The notes under the pieces: generated by a model
The model's database searches: none
What the model saw: the letters and a program-made list of their open reading frames with translations, nothing else
Told to the model about the DNA's origin: nothing
Made by a program: the position numbers and the translations under genes
In this document: one piece after another, positions 1 through 10,011 of the stretch
Layout: the number at the start of each line of letters is the position of its first letter
Position numbering within the stretch: the stretch's first letter is position 1
From: Streptomyces sp. B3I8
GTDB taxonomy: Bacteria; Actinomycetota; Actinomycetes; Streptomycetales; Streptomycetaceae
Direction: 5' to 3'
Assembly: GCF_030816915.1 (NCBI RefSeq)
Contig: NZ_JAUSYN010000002.1
Span: 4,105,501 to 4,169,500 of the forward strand
DNA: 64,000 bases

Positions 1-1306
1 TCCCGTCCACCGCGTCCAGCCGCTCCGCCAGCCCCGCGAGCCCGGACCCCGCCCCCACGTCGGCCCCGCCCACCCCGTCGTCCTCCACCTGCAGCATCAG
101 CCGGTCCTCGGCCCGCCACACGTCCACGACCCCCCGCCCGGCCCCGCTGTGCTTGCTGACGTTCTGCAGCAGCTCGCACACCGTGAAGTAGGCGATCCCC
201 TCGATCGCCGGCGCCGGCCGCGCGGACAGGTCCACCTCCACGTGCACCGGCACCGTGCAGCGCGTGGCGACCGAGGAGAGCGCCGCGTCGAGGCCCCGGT
301 CGGTGAGGACCGCGGGGTGGATGCCGCGCGCCAGGTCCCGCAGCTCCTGCAGCGCCGTCTTCACCTCGCCGTGCGCCTCCTCCACCATGCGCGCCGCCGC
401 CTGCGGATCCTCGGTGACCTTCTCCTTCGCCAGCCCCAGGTCCATCGCCAGCGCCACCAGCCGGGCCTGGGCCCCGTCGTGCAGATCGCGCTCGATGCGC
501 CGCAGATCCGCCGCCGCCGTGTCGACCACGACCCCCCGGTCCGACTCCAGCTCCACCACGCGCGCCGACAGCCGCGACGGCCCCAGCAGCCCGTGCACCA
601 GCACCCGGTCCACGGTGGTCAGCCCGCGCACGATCCACGGCGTGGCCATCGTGAACAGCAGGCCCACCAGCGCGGTCATGGTGATCTCGAACGGGTTGTC
701 GAGGTAGATGCGGTGGGCCTCGTCGCCGTACAGCTGGATGCCGCCCTGGCCGGCCCACACGGGGAAGACCCAGAACCACAGCGGATACGTGAGCATCGCC
801 CAGCCGTACGCCCAGAAACTCACCGCGACGGCGAATGCGAACACCGCCCACGGCAGGTGCAGCAGCGCGTACAGCAGGTGCCGCCACGACGAGCCGCTGC
901 GGAACACCGCCCCCGTCCAGGCCAGCACCCCCCGCTCCCGGGGCCGCAGGGGCTCCGGCTCGGCGACGTCCAGCCCCAGCAGGCCGCGCGCCCTCGCCCG
1001 CTCCAGCGTGCCGAAGCCGCGGCAGGCCACGAGCGTCGCCGCGAGCAGCGGGATGCCGACGAAGGTGACCAGCAGGCCCGCCCCGAGCGACAGCATCGTC
1101 ACGGCCAGCGTGAACATGAGGATGCTGAGCGGGAGGCTGAGCATCAGATACGAGAACTCGCGCCAGCTCCGCCCCTCGAACGGCGCCCGCAACCCGGCCG
1201 GCAACCGGTGCCGGCGCGCCCGCTCCTCGGGGCCGTACCCGTACCCGGGCACCTGGTCGACCTGGTCGTACTCCCGCGCGTATCCCTGCCCGTACTGCGT
1301 GGCCAT
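1..1306 (-). CDS. Sensor histidine kinase, HisKA_3 type (3' end beyond window)
   Basis: Membrane sensor kinase that would autophosphorylate on histidine and pass the phosphate to a response regulator not seen in the window. Translation from the ATG at 1306 runs open for 435 codons to the window edge. The N-terminal half carries hydrophobic segments (an LSLPLSILMFTLAVTMLS stretch, then a second pair of membrane stretches). The dimerisation/phosphoacceptor box reads RIERDLHDGAQARL, with His in the HisKA_3 position, and the HATPase N-box region reads ELLQNVSKHSGA. The C-terminal G-boxes are cut off at the window start. It is a paralogue of the kinase immediately upstream (1485-2804), the same strand, about 180 bp away, and shares perfect nucleotide blocks with it. 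Family assignment is firm; the signal sensed is unknown. Confidence 0.9.
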   Translation of the reverse strand, partial: MATQYGQGYAREYDQVDQVPGYGYGPEERARRHRLPAGLRAPFEGRSWREFSYLMLSLPLSILMFTLAVTMLSLGAGLLVTFVGIPLLAATLVACRGFGTLERARARGLLGLDVAEPEPLRPRERGVLAWTGAVFRSGSSWRHLLYALLHLPWAVFAFAVAVSFWAYGWAMLTYPLWFWVFPVWAGQGGIQLYGDEAHRIYLDNPFEITMTALVGLLFTMATPWIVRGLTTVDRVLVHGLLGPSRLSARVVELESDRGVVVDTAAADLRRIERDLHDGAQARLVALAMDLGLAKEKVTEDPQAAARMVEEAHGEVKTALQELRDLARGIHPAVLTDRGLDAALSSVATRCTVPVHVEVDLSARPAPAIEGIAYFTVCELLQNVSKHSGAGRGVVDVWRAEDRLMLQVEDDGVGGADVGAGSGLAGLAERLDAVDG

Positions 1307-1484
1307 CGCCGCCGTCCGTTCGTGTCGTCGTCTCGTGTCGCCGTCGCTCCGTCGCTGTGCACAAGCCTCCGCGTCCAGGGCCCCTACGGCCATGGAGCGG
1401 GTCGGCGTCCCGGTGCGGGGGTTTTCCCCACCCTCGGGGACCGTCCGGGCGAGGGAGGGCCGGGGAGCCGGGGCGGGGCGGGGG

Positions 1485-2804
1485 CTACTTCCGTCCCGTC
1501 CCGGGCCCCCGGAGCGACCGGTCCCGGCGGCCGTCCCGGCGGCCGTCGCGGTCCCACCACGGCAGCTCGGCCGTGATCGTCGTGGGGCCGCCTTCCGGCG
1601 AGTCGATGACGAACAGGCCGTCGACCGCGTCGAGCCGGTCCGCGAGGCCCGCCATGCCCGTGCCGCCGTCCAGCCGGGCCCCGCCCCGGCCGTCATCCCA
1701 CACCTGGATCAGCAGCCGCCCCTCGGACCGCCACACGTCGACGGCCGCCGACCGCGCCCCGCTGTGCTTGCTGATGTTCTGCAACAGCTCGGAGACGGTG
1801 AAGTAGGCGATGCCCTCGATCGCGGCGGCCGGCCGGGCCGGGAGCTCGACGGTGACCTTCACGGGCACCGTGCAGCGCGTGGCGACCGAGGAGAGCGCCG
1901 CGTCGAGGCCCCGGTCGGTGAGGACCGCGGGGTGGATGCCGCGCGCCAGGTCCCGCAGCTCCTGGAGGGCGAGCTTCACCTCGCCGTGCGCCTCGTCGAC
2001 CATCACCGCGGCCGCGTCCGGATCTTCCAGCAGCTTCTCCTTGGCCAGACCGAGCCCCATCGCCAGCGCCACCAGCCGGGCCTGGGCCCCGTCGTGCAGA
2101 TCGCGCTCGATGCGCCGCAGGTCCGCCGCCGCCGTGTCCACCACGAAGCCGCGGTCGGACTCCAGTTCGTGGATCCGCCGCTCCAGTTCGTCGGAGGGGG
2201 AGAGCAGGGCGCGCACCATCACCCGGTCCACGTTGGTGAGTCCCCGGGCGAGGATGGGCAGGACCGGCCACAGCACGAACAGCGACGTCAGCGTCACGGT
2301 GAAGGTGAAGATCGCCCACGGCAGCCGTATGACGTCGTACAGCACCGTCCGCCAGCCCACCGGGTCCTTCAGCGCCAGCCACAGCCGACGGCTCCACCGT
2401 CCCCCCGCGAGCACGGGCAGCGGCGTCGGCTCCGCCACCCGCACGTCGAGCAGCACCCGCGCCCTGGCCCGCTCCAGCCTGCCGAGCTGCCGGGCGCCGG
2501 CCAGCCCCAGTGCCAGCAGCGGCAGCCCGATCACGGTCACGGTCAGCGCCGACCCGACGGACAGCACCGTCACCGAGTAGACGAAACCGACCAGGGCCAC
2601 CGGCAGGTTCCCCAGCAGGTGCGCGATCTCCCGCCAGGTCTGCCCGGTGAGGGCGAGCCGCGGGGGCGGCAGCCGCACGTCGTCCGGGTCGGCCCCGGCC
2701 CCCGGCGTCGCCGCCGTTCCCACTGCCGCTGCCGGTCCCGCGCTCGCTGTCGTCCGGTGTTCCGTCATGCCGTCAGCGTGCCGGTCGGGCGGCGGGAGCG
2801 CCAT
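1485..2804 (-). CDS. Sensor histidine kinase, HisKA_3 type
   Basis: Complete two-component sensor kinase of 439 residues. Hydrophobic segments lie in the first half (for example around LLGNLPVALVGFVYSVTVL and the stretch before LFVLWPVLPILARG). The phosphoacceptor box is RIERDLHDGAQARL and the ATPase region has LLQNISKHSGA, DDGRGG and GTGMAGLADRL, so kinase activity is expected. The start is ambiguous: ATG at 2804 has GGAGG about 11 nt upstream, while an in-frame ATG at 2768 (MTEHRTT) lacks a clear Shine-Dalgarno. It sits head to tail with its paralogue and divergent from the nuo operon. No response regulator gene lies between or beside the two kinases inside the window, so the partner is probably encoded beyond the left edge. 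Confidence 0.92.
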   Translation of the reverse strand: MALPPPDRHADGMTEHRTTASAGPAAAVGTAATPGAGADPDDVRLPPPRLALTGQTWREIAHLLGNLPVALVGFVYSVTVLSVGSALTVTVIGLPLLALGLAGARQLGRLERARARVLLDVRVAEPTPLPVLAGGRWSRRLWLALKDPVGWRTVLYDVIRLPWAIFTFTVTLTSLFVLWPVLPILARGLTNVDRVMVRALLSPSDELERRIHELESDRGFVVDTAAADLRRIERDLHDGAQARLVALAMGLGLAKEKLLEDPDAAAVMVDEAHGEVKLALQELRDLARGIHPAVLTDRGLDAALSSVATRCTVPVKVTVELPARPAAAIEGIAYFTVSELLQNISKHSGARSAAVDVWRSEGRLLIQVWDDGRGGARLDGGTGMAGLADRLDAVDGLFVIDSPEGGPTTITAELPWWDRDGRRDGRRDRSLRGPGTGRK

Positions 2805-2959
2805 GAGGCGGACCGCCTCCGGGAACCGGGGGAAAACCCCACCACGGCGGATCCGCGACCCGGTCCAGGTCCACCGGGTGCGCGGGGTGCCGGCGCCCGC
2901 GGAGGGTACCCCCGTATCTCAAGGTGCGACGGGCTGCTTACCGTCTCTTTAGCAGGGCC

Positions 2960-2965
2960 TAGACT
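2960..2965 (+). promoter_or_regulatory. Possible -10 element for the nuo operon
   Basis: TAGACT matches the TAnnnT form of sigma-HrdB -10 boxes. No good -35 lies 16-18 bp upstream (closest CTTACC). If used, transcription would start near 2972 and leave a leader of about 135 nt before nuoA. Confidence 0.35.
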
Positions 2966-3034
2966 CCCGTGCGTACGGATCGCCGGACTCACCACGGTTC
3001 GCGAAGGCGCACAGGAGTCGCAGCCGCTGCGGAG

Positions 3035-3070
3035 GCCGCAGCAGTTGCAGAAGCCACAGCAGTTGCAGAA
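3035..3070 (+). repeat. 18-bp tandem repeat, two copies
   Basis: GCCGCAGCAGTTGCAGAA (3035-3052) is followed directly by GCCACAGCAGTTGCAGAA (3053-3070), with partial similarity continuing into GTCGCAG. The repeat lies in the probable leader of nuoA, 37 bp before its start codon. It is in frame with an upstream extension of nuoA that would encode an Ala/Val/Glu-rich segment, but the better ribosome binding site favours starting after it. Confidence 0.6.
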
Positions 3071-3106
3071 GTCGCAGGTCACGAGGTCAGGGAGCGAGGG
3101 GCGGGC

Positions 3107-3517
3107 GTGCCGGAGCCGGAACAGCCGGGACAGACGGTCGTCGTCGCGGCGGAGTATTTCCATTCCTACTCGGTCGTCGGACTGCTCGCCGTCGTCGGCG
3201 TGCTCTTCGTATCGGTCGCGTTCGGCGCCAACCGTCTGCTGCGCCCCGCCGTGCCCACACCCGAGAAACTCCTGACGTACGAGTGCGGCGTCGACCCCGT
3301 CGGCGAGGGCTGGGCCCACACCCAGGTCCGCTACTACGTCTACGCGTTCCTCTACGTGATCTTCGCGGTCGACTCGATCTTCCTCTTCCCGTGGGCGACC
3401 GTGTTCGCCGCGCCCGGCTACGGCGCGGCGACCCTCGTCGAGATGTTCCTCTTCCTCGGCTTCCTGGCCGTGGGACTGCTCTACGCGTACAAGAAGGGCG
3501 TCCTGACATGGACGTGA
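3107..3517 (+). CDS. nuoA: NADH-quinone oxidoreductase subunit A
   Basis: Small membrane subunit of NDH-1 (complex I) at the junction of the membrane and peripheral arms; 136 residues, the usual size. Three membrane segments are visible: [19 protein letters not shown], the segment around [14 protein letters not shown], and the segment ending GLLYAYKKG. The family signature YECGVDPVG is present; its Cys is the loop residue of subunit ND3/NuoA. GTG at 3107 was chosen because GAGGGG ends 5 nt before it; the frame stays open upstream to 2969 but that part is low-complexity repeat sequence. It overlaps nuoB by 10 nt and opens a ten-gene operon. Confidence 0.93.
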   Translation: MPEPEQPGQTVVVAAEYFHSYSVVGLLAVVGVLFVSVAFGANRLLRPAVPTPEKLLTYECGVDPVGEGWAHTQVRYYVYAFLYVIFAVDSIFLFPWATVFAAPGYGAATLVEMFLFLGFLAVGLLYAYKKGVLTWT

Positions 3518-4242
3518 CCCCCACCTCTCCCGGCGGCTCGCCGCCCGCTTCCGGCGGCTCGCAGCGCGTGTTCCTGCCGGACCCCGCTCCGGTCACCGGG
3601 CCGCCGGGTTCCTCGGACGTGTCCGGCGCGCTCGAGCCCAGGCGGCTCGGCACGCTGGCCCGGCTCGCTCCCGAACCGATGAAGGTGGTCCTGAACTGGG
3701 GCCGCCGCTACTCGCTGTGGGTCTTCAACTTCGGACTCGCCTGCTGCGCCATCGAGTTCATCGCCGCGTCGATGTCCCGCCACGACTTCATGCGGCTCGG
3801 GGTGATCCCCTTCGCGCCGGGTCCGCGCCAGGCCGACCTGATGGTCGTCTCCGGCACGGTGACGGACAAGATGGCGCCCGCCGTGAAGCGGCTGTACGAG
3901 CAGATGCCCGAGCCGAAGTACGTCATCTCCTTCGGCGCCTGCTCCAACTGCGGCGGCCCGTACTGGGACTCCTACGCCGTCACCAAGGGCGTCGACCAGA
4001 TCATCCCCGTCGACGTCTACGTCCCCGGCTGCCCGCCCCGCCCGGAGGCGCTGCTGCAGGGGATCATCAAGCTCCAGGAGAAGATCGCCCGCGAGTCGCT
4101 GGGGGAGCGGTACGGCGAGAGCGGCGCGGCGCGCCCGTCGACGGCCGCGCTGCAGTCCGGGCCGGTACGGCCCCCGGTGCGACGTTCCGAGGGTTCCGGA
4201 GGCTCCGGGGACTCCGAAGGCTCCGGGGGAGGCGTGCGATGA
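3508..4242 (+). CDS. nuoB: NADH-quinone oxidoreductase subunit B
   Basis: Peripheral-arm subunit holding the terminal 4Fe-4S cluster N2. The expected ligands are visible: Cys79-Cys80 in LACCAIEF, Cys145 in GACSNCGG, and Cys175 in PGCPPRPE. At 244 residues it is longer than typical NuoB (about 160-220) because of a 55-residue Pro/Ser/Gly-rich N-terminus and a Gly/Ser-rich tail. The ATG at 3508 overlaps the end of nuoA, and the stop overlaps nuoC as ATGA, indicating translational coupling. In complete complexes NuoB packs against NuoD; no nuoD is encoded in this operon. Confidence 0.95.
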   Translation: MDVTPTSPGGSPPASGGSQRVFLPDPAPVTGPPGSSDVSGALEPRRLGTLARLAPEPMKVVLNWGRRYSLWVFNFGLACCAIEFIAASMSRHDFMRLGVIPFAPGPRQADLMVVSGTVTDKMAPAVKRLYEQMPEPKYVISFGACSNCGGPYWDSYAVTKGVDQIIPVDVYVPGCPPRPEALLQGIIKLQEKIARESLGERYGESGAARPSTAALQSGPVRPPVRRSEGSGGSGDSEGSGGGVR

Positions 4243-5417
4243 CCGGGGCCGGCTGGCTGCCCGCCCCCGTCGGTGAGCTCTTCGGCCCGGAGGCCACGGC
4301 CGAGGAGGCGTACGACCTCCTCACCGTCGACGTGCCGCCCAGCGAGTGGATCACCGCCCTGCGCACCGCCCGGTCCACTCTGGCCTGCACCTACTTCGAC
4401 TGGCTCAGCGCGGTCGACGAACCGGGCACCGGCTTCCGCGTCTCGGCCCACGTGGTCGCCCTCTCTCCGGTGCGGCGCCTCATGGTCCGTACGACAGTGC
4501 CGCACGAGGCCCCCGTCCTGCCCACCGCCGTGGACGTCTACGCGGGCGCCGGCTGGCACGAACGCGAGACCCACGAGATGTTCGGCGTCGACTTCGAGGG
4601 CCACCCGGCGCTGGACCACCTGCTGCTCCCCGAGACCTTCGAGGGCCACCCGCTGCGCAAGGACTTCGTCCTCGCCGCCCGCGTCGCCAAGGCGTGGCCG
4701 GGGGCCAAGGAACCGGGCGAGTCCGAGCACGGCGGGCCCAAGCGCCGCCAGATGCTGCCCCCGGGCGTCCCCGACCCGAACGAGTGGGGCCCCCTCAAGG
4801 GACAGCTCCCGGCGGCCCCGTCCCGCCCGGCCCGCGGCGCCCGCGCCGCCGGCGACCGCCCCGCCCGCACCCCGGGCGAGCGTCCCCCGCGCCGCACCCG
4901 CACGGCCTCCCAGGGCTCGACGAGCCAGGCACCGGGGGCCACGGGGTCCGAGGCGACGGCCGCCGGGACGACGGCCCCCGAGCCGACGGCCCCCGCGCAG
5001 GCGCCCCCGGCGGAGGGCACCACCCCCGCACGGCCGCCCCGCCGTGCCCGCTCGGCGGGCGAGGGCTCGGCCTCCCCGCGTACGGAGGCGGACACCACCG
5101 AGCCGCCGCGGCCGAACCGGGCCGCCGACACGAACCCCGCCGACGGCGCGAGCCGGACCGGGGGCACGGACCCGATCCGGGGCGCGAACCCGACCGGGGA
5201 CACGACCCCCACCCCCGCCCCGCGCGACTTCGACGCCCCCTGGCACCACGCCCGTCCGACCTTCGAGGAGCCCGCTCCCGAACCGTCGGCCGAGCCCACC
5301 CCTGGCTCACCCGCGGAGCCCGCCCCCGCATCACCCGCCGAGCCCGCCCCCGAACCGCCCGCCGACCGCACCACTCCCGACCCGGACGACGACCGTCCCA
5401 CCGGAGGCACGCAGTGA
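4239..5417 (+). CDS. nuoC: NADH-quinone oxidoreductase subunit C with long disordered tail
   Basis: Residues 1 to about 185 form the 30-kDa subunit (NuoC) domain, with the signature [20 protein letters not shown] and the [14 protein letters not shown] region. The remaining 200 or so residues are low-complexity, rich in Pro, Ala, Thr, Glu and Arg, with repeats such as PAEPAP near the end, and have no counterpart in normal NuoC. It is coupled to nuoB (ATGA) and nuoH (GTGA). No NuoD domain is fused to it and no nuoD gene follows. The core call is secure; the role of the tail is unknown. Confidence 0.92.
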   Translation: MTGAGWLPAPVGELFGPEATAEEAYDLLTVDVPPSEWITALRTARSTLACTYFDWLSAVDEPGTGFRVSAHVVALSPVRRLMVRTTVPHEAPVLPTAVDVYAGAGWHERETHEMFGVDFEGHPALDHLLLPETFEGHPLRKDFVLAARVAKAWPGAKEPGESEHGGPKRRQMLPPGVPDPNEWGPLKGQLPAAPSRPARGARAAGDRPARTPGERPPRRTRTASQGSTSQAPGATGSEATAAGTTAPEPTAPAQAPPAEGTTPARPPRRARSAGEGSASPRTEADTTEPPRPNRAADTNPADGASRTGGTDPIRGANPTGDTTPTPAPRDFDAPWHHARPTFEEPAPEPSAEPTPGSPAEPAPASPAEPAPEPPADRTTPDPDDDRPTGGTQ

Positions 5418-6382
5418 ACGACGCCCTCGACGTCGCCCTGCGACTCCTCGTCGTCTTCGTCGTCTTCCTGACCTTCCCCCTCGTCGTCGGCCAGACCGAG
5501 CACAAGGTGATGGCGCACATGCAGGGCCGCCTCGGCCCCATGTACGCCGGCGGCTTCCACGGCTGGGCCCAACTCGTCGCCGACGGCGTGAAGTTCGCTC
5601 AGAAGGAGAGCGTCGTCCCGGCCGACGCCGACCGCCGCGTCTTCCAGCTCGCCCCGGCCGTCGCGCTGCTGCCCTACCTCCTCGTTCTCCTCGTCATCCC
5701 GGTCGGCCCCGGCGAGGGGGCCGTCGGCCAGAGCGTCGGCGCGGGTATCTTCTTCGTGCTCGCCGTCATGGGCATCGGCGTCCTCGGCTCGCTCATGGCC
5801 GGCTGGGCCTCCGCCAACAAGTACTCCCTCCTCGGCGGCCTGCGCACCGCCGCCCAGCTCCTCTCCTACGAGCTCCCGATGCTGCTCACCGCCGCCTCCG
5901 TGGCGATGGCGGCCGGAACCGTCTCGCTCACCGGCATCCTCGACGCCTTCGAGTGGTGGTGGCTGCCCTGGCAGATCGTCGGCGCGCTCGTCTTCTTCGT
6001 CGCCGGACTCGCCGAGCTCCAGCGCCCCCCGTTCGACATGCCCGTCGCCGACTCGGAGATCATCTTCGGTGCGTACACCGAGTACACGGGCCTGCGTTTC
6101 GCCCTGTTCCTCCTCGCCGAGTACGCCGGGATCGTCGTCCTGTGCGGTCTGACCACCGTCCTCTTCCTGGGGGGCTGGCACGGCCCGTGGGGCGCCGACG
6201 GCCTCGGCTGGGTCTGGACCCTGCTGAAGACCGCCGTCCTCGCTTTCGTCGTCATCTGGCTCCGCGTCACCTACCCCCGGCTGCGCGAGGACCAGTTGCA
6301 GAAACTCTCCTGGACCGTCCTCGTCCCGCTCGCCCTCGCCCAGATCGCCCTCACCGGCGTCGTCAAGGTGGTGATCTCCTGA
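5414..6382 (+). CDS. nuoH: NADH-quinone oxidoreductase subunit H
   Basis: Membrane subunit that forms the quinone cavity beneath NuoB/NuoD; 322 residues, typical length. Family motifs seen are [14 protein letters not shown] near residue 30, the loop [20 protein letters not shown], and [19 protein letters not shown]. About eight hydrophobic segments are spread along the chain. The GTG start overlaps nuoC's stop (GTGA), and the stop overlaps nuoI (TGATG). Confidence 0.95.
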   Translation: MNDALDVALRLLVVFVVFLTFPLVVGQTEHKVMAHMQGRLGPMYAGGFHGWAQLVADGVKFAQKESVVPADADRRVFQLAPAVALLPYLLVLLVIPVGPGEGAVGQSVGAGIFFVLAVMGIGVLGSLMAGWASANKYSLLGGLRTAAQLLSYELPMLLTAASVAMAAGTVSLTGILDAFEWWWLPWQIVGALVFFVAGLAELQRPPFDMPVADSEIIFGAYTEYTGLRFALFLLAEYAGIVVLCGLTTVLFLGGWHGPWGADGLGWVWTLLKTAVLAFVVIWLRVTYPRLREDQLQKLSWTVLVPLALAQIALTGVVKVVIS

Positions 6383-6948
6383 TGCCGCGCCCGTCGATCC
6401 CCGGCTCCGGCCTGGCCAAGGGCCTGGCCGTCACCCTGCGCACGATGACGAAGAAGACCGTCACCGCGCAGTACCCGGACGTCCAGCCCGAACTCCCGCC
6501 CCGCAGCCGCGGCGTGATCGGTCTGTTCGAGGAGAACTGCACGGTCTGCATGCTGTGCGCCCGCGAGTGCCCGGACTGGTGTATCTACATCGACTCCCAC
6601 AAGGAGACGGTCCCGGCGTCGACCCCCGGCGGCCGCGAACGCAGCCGCAACGTCCTCGACCGCTTCGCCATCGACTTCTCCCTGTGCATGTACTGCGGTA
6701 TCTGCATCGAGGTCTGTCCTTTCGACGCCCTGTTCTGGTCCCCGGAGTTCGAGTACGCCGAGACCGACATTCGCGACCTCACCCACGAGCGCGACAGGCT
6801 CCGCGAGTGGATGTGGACCGTTCCGGCCCCGCCCGCCCTCGACCCCGGCGCGGAGGAGCCCAAGGAGATCGCCGCCGCCCGCAAGACCGCCGACAAGCTC
6901 GCGGCGGCCCAGGCCGAGGCGACCTCCCCGCAGGAAGGTGAGTCGTGA
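6382..6948 (+). CDS. nuoI: NADH-quinone oxidoreductase subunit I
   Basis: Ferredoxin-like peripheral subunit carrying clusters N6a and N6b. Two 4Fe-4S motifs are complete: [12 protein letters not shown] (Cys53, 56, 59, 63) and [12 protein letters not shown] (Cys102, 105, 108, 112). Length 188 residues, with an Ala/Glu-rich C-terminal tail. It is translationally coupled on both sides. Because nuoE, F and G are absent from the operon, NuoI would be the outermost redox subunit encoded here and so a possible docking point for a ferredoxin-like donor; that last point is inference. Confidence 0.95.
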   Translation: MPRPSIPGSGLAKGLAVTLRTMTKKTVTAQYPDVQPELPPRSRGVIGLFEENCTVCMLCARECPDWCIYIDSHKETVPASTPGGRERSRNVLDRFAIDFSLCMYCGICIEVCPFDALFWSPEFEYAETDIRDLTHERDRLREWMWTVPAPPALDPGAEEPKEIAAARKTADKLAAAQAEATSPQEGES

Positions 6949-7601
6949 CGACCCTCGCCACAGCCGCCGCCACCGCCGCGCACGTCACGACGACCGCCGG
7001 CACCGCCGCAACCCACGGATTCCTCTCCCCGACCGGCGTCGAGATCGCCTTCCTCCTCGTCGGCCTGGTCACCCTCGGCGCCGCCCTCGTCACCGTCACC
7101 ACCCGGCAGCTCGTGCACGCCGCCCTGTGGCTGGTGGTGGCCCTCGGCGGCCTCGCCGTCGAATACCTCCTGCTCACCGCCGAGTTCATCGCCTGGATGC
7201 AGGTCCTCATCTACGTCGGTTCCGTCGTCGTCCTCCTCCTGTTCGGTCTGATGCTCACCCGCGCCCCCATCGGCCGCTCCCCGGACGCCGACTCCGGCAA
7301 CCGCTGGGCCGCCCTCACCGTGGCCGTCGCCGCCGCGTCCGCCCTCGTCTGGGTGGTGGTCGACGCCTTCCGCACCACGTGGGTGGATCTGGACGGCGCC
7401 CCGGCCGGCTCCACCCGGGTCACCGGCGCGGCCCTCTTCCAGAACTGGGTCCTCCCCTTCGAGGCCCTCTCCGTCCTCCTCCTCGCCGCTCTCGTCGGCG
7501 CGATCGTCCTGTCCCGCAAGGCGAAGGCCGACGCCACCACGCCCCCCGGCGTCCCGGGCGCCCGCGACGGCCGACGACCGGCCGAGGGGGGTGCCCGCTG
7601 A
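6945..7601 (+). CDS. nuoJ: NADH-quinone oxidoreductase subunit J
   Basis: Membrane subunit of 218 residues with five hydrophobic segments. The conserved third helix region [26 protein letters not shown], with Tyr in VLIYVGSV, is the ND6/NuoJ signature. GTG start overlaps the nuoI stop (GTGA); the stop overlaps nuoK (TGATG). The first 25 residues are Ala/Thr-rich and not part of the usual fold. Confidence 0.93.
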   Translation: MTTLATAAATAAHVTTTAGTAATHGFLSPTGVEIAFLLVGLVTLGAALVTVTTRQLVHAALWLVVALGGLAVEYLLLTAEFIAWMQVLIYVGSVVVLLLFGLMLTRAPIGRSPDADSGNRWAALTVAVAAASALVWVVVDAFRTTWVDLDGAPAGSTRVTGAALFQNWVLPFEALSVLLLAALVGAIVLSRKAKADATTPPGVPGARDGRRPAEGGAR

Positions 7602-8017
7602 TGCACCTCGCCTATCCCGCCGTGCTCTCCGCCCTCCTGTTCTGCACCGGCCTGTACGGCGTCCTCGCCCGTCGCAACGCGATCCTGGTCCTGATGTCGG
7701 TGGAGCTGATGCTCAACGCCGTCAACCTCAACCTGGTCGCCTTCGACGTCTGGCTCGACCGCGCCGCCCGCGACCGCCTCCACTCCGGCCAGGCCCTGAC
7801 CCTGTTCACCATCGCCATCGCCGCCGCCGAGATCGGCATCGGCCTGGCGATCGTCCTCGCCGTGCACCGCAACCGCGGCACCGCCGACATCGACAAGCTC
7901 CGCGACACCGCCGAGCCCCCCGGCCCCGACGATCACGACAGCAGCGATCACGCCGATCACGACGACAGCGACGGCCCGGCAGCCACCGCGGCCCAGAAGG
8001 CTGAGGCCACCGCGTGA
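7601..8017 (+). CDS. nuoK: NADH-quinone oxidoreductase subunit K with acidic His/Asp tail
   Basis: Small proton-channel subunit (ND4L/NuoK). Residues 1 to about 100 contain three membrane helices, with the conserved glutamates in [13 protein letters not shown] and [12 protein letters not shown]. The protein is 138 residues instead of about 100 because of a hydrophilic tail rich in Asp, His and Ser ([16 protein letters not shown]). Coupled to nuoJ (TGATG) and nuoL (GTGA). Confidence 0.94.
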   Translation: MHLAYPAVLSALLFCTGLYGVLARRNAILVLMSVELMLNAVNLNLVAFDVWLDRAARDRLHSGQALTLFTIAIAAAEIGIGLAIVLAVHRNRGTADIDKLRDTAEPPGPDDHDSSDHADHDDSDGPAATAAQKAEATA

Positions 8018-10005
8018 GCACGACCACCCTCGCCGTCCTCGTCCCCCTCCTTCCCTTCCTCGGCGCCGCGGCCGGTCTGCTCCTCGGCCGCACCGCCCCC
8101 GGCTTCGTCCGGCCCCTCGCCGTCCTGCCCACCCTCGCGGCGTTCGTCCTGGCCGTACTGGTCGCGGCCCGCCAGGGCGGCGACGGCGCGGTCGACGCCG
8201 CCACCGAACTCACCCCCACCGGCTCGGTCCCCATCGAGCTCGCCCTGCACATCGACGGCTTCGCCGCCCTCGTCGCCGTCCTCGTCGGCACCGTCGCCAC
8301 CTGCGTGCAGCTCTATTCGACGGGCTACCTGCGCCACGACCCGCGCTACCCCTCGTACGCCGCCCTCGTCTCCCTCTTCACCTCCGCGATGCTGCTCGTC
8401 GTCTACTCCGGCGACCTCATGGTGCTGCTGGTCGGCTGGGAGATCATGGGCATCTGCTCCTACTTCCTGGTCGGCCACTACTGGGAGACCCCCGAGGCCC
8501 GAGCCGCCTCGATCAAGGCCTTCCTGGTGACCAAACTCGGTGACGTCCCCTTCCTCATCGGCCTGCTCGCCCTCGCCCAGGAAACCGGCTCGTTCCGCCT
8601 CACCCGGATCCTCGGCGCCGTCGCGCACGGCGGCCTCGACCACCCGACCCTGATCGCCCTGCTGCTCCTGGCCGGCGTGGCGGGCAAGTCGGCGCAGTTC
8701 CCCCTGCACACCTGGCTCCCCGACGCGATGGCCGGTCCCACACCGGTCTCCGCGCTGATCCACGCCGCGACCATGGTCGCCGCCGGCATCTACTTCGTCG
8801 CCCGCCTCCTCCCGGTCTTCGAGACCTCCCGGGCCGCGATGGTCGTCCTCGCCGTGATGGCCGCCGTCACCATGGCCGGTTCGGGACTCGCCGCGCTCGC
8901 CCAGGACGACATCAAGCGCGTCCTCGCCTACTCGACGATCGGCCAGCTCGGCTATCTCAGCGGCGCCCTCGCCGTCGGCGACCGCGGTGCCGCCGTCTTC
9001 CACCTCCTCGCCCACGGCGCCTTCAAGGCGCTCCTCTTCCTCGCCGCCGGCGTGATCATCCATGCCGCCGGCACCAACTCGCTGGCCGCCATGTCCCGCA
9101 TGGGCAACCTGCGCGCCCGCGTCCCCGACGCCTTCTGGACGATGACCGTGGCCCTGCTCGCGCTCGCCGCGATCCCGCCGTTCAGCGGCTTCTTCTCCAA
9201 GGAGGCCGTGCTCGGCGCCGCCGAGCACGTGGCCACCGGCCACACCGAGCACGCCCCCGGCGCCGCGGGCTGGATCGTCCTCGTCGCCGGCCTGTTCACC
9301 GCCCTCCTCACCGGTGCCTACGCCACCCGCCTGTGGCTGCTCGCCTTCCGCGGCCGGGGCGCTGAGGCTCCCGACCACGGCCGGCAGCCCGTCGTCATGA
9401 ACGCCGTGCTCTGGGTGCTCGCCGTCCCCTCCCTCGCCTTCGGCCTCGCCTACGGCGTGCTGCCCGACTGGTTCGACGGCCGGGACCTGACGCCCAGCCT
9501 GCAGACCGGCGTCCTCGGCACCGGCCTCGCCCTGGTCGGCGTGGCCGTGACCTACGGCGCGTGGCGGCACACCACCGCGCTGGCGGCCCGCACCCCGCTC
9601 GGCGCCGTCGCCGCCCACCCCGAGGGCGACGCCGGGGAGGTCGAGGCCGAGGTCATCGCCAGCCACACCCCCGCCTACGGCGACGTGGCCTCCGCGCCCG
9701 ACCCCGCGGACCCCGGACGGCTGCTGCTCGGCCCGCTGCACCGCCACGCGGCCGCCGGCTTCCGCCTCGACGCCGTCTACATGGCGCTCTTCGTCCGCCC
9801 CGTCCAGGCCGGCGCGCGGCTCGTCCGGTTCCTCGACCGCGAGGTCGTCGACACCTACGTCCAGGGCGCGGGCGCCCTGCCCCGCCTGCTGGGCGGTGCC
9901 GTACGACGCGCCCAGACCGGCAATCTGCAGACCTATGTGAGCGCGCTGCTCGCCGGCACCGTCGTCCTGACCGTCGCCGCCGTCCTCGTCGCCACGGGAG
10001 CGTGA
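8014..10005 (+). CDS. nuoL: NADH-quinone oxidoreductase subunit L
   Basis: Largest antiporter-like proton-pumping subunit, 663 residues. Motifs include [17 protein letters not shown] (the helix with the key Glu), [33 protein letters not shown] and a Lys-containing [17 protein letters not shown]. The C-terminal region holds the long amphipathic helix and a last anchor ([19 protein letters not shown]). GTG at 8014 overlaps the nuoK stop. Confidence 0.96.
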   Translation: MSTTTLAVLVPLLPFLGAAAGLLLGRTAPGFVRPLAVLPTLAAFVLAVLVAARQGGDGAVDAATELTPTGSVPIELALHIDGFAALVAVLVGTVATCVQLYSTGYLRHDPRYPSYAALVSLFTSAMLLVVYSGDLMVLLVGWEIMGICSYFLVGHYWETPEARAASIKAFLVTKLGDVPFLIGLLALAQETGSFRLTRILGAVAHGGLDHPTLIALLLLAGVAGKSAQFPLHTWLPDAMAGPTPVSALIHAATMVAAGIYFVARLLPVFETSRAAMVVLAVMAAVTMAGSGLAALAQDDIKRVLAYSTIGQLGYLSGALAVGDRGAAVFHLLAHGAFKALLFLAAGVIIHAAGTNSLAAMSRMGNLRARVPDAFWTMTVALLALAAIPPFSGFFSKEAVLGAAEHVATGHTEHAPGAAGWIVLVAGLFTALLTGAYATRLWLLAFRGRGAEAPDHGRQPVVMNAVLWVLAVPSLAFGLAYGVLPDWFDGRDLTPSLQTGVLGTGLALVGVAVTYGAWRHTTALAARTPLGAVAAHPEGDAGEVEAEVIASHTPAYGDVASAPDPADPGRLLLGPLHRHAAAGFRLDAVYMALFVRPVQAGARLVRFLDREVVDTYVQGAGALPRLLGGAVRRAQTGNLQTYVSALLAGTVVLTVAAVLVATGA

Positions 10006-10011
10006 GCAGGC

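Noticed and set aside
1..1306. Frameshift in the first histidine kinase
   Set aside because: Translated codon by codon from 1306 to 2; the frame is open and aligns in phase with the paralogue throughout.
149..3275. Long plus-strand open frames over the two histidine kinases
   Set aside because: They are Arg/Pro/Ala-rich shadows of minus-strand genes whose histidine kinase motifs are clear.
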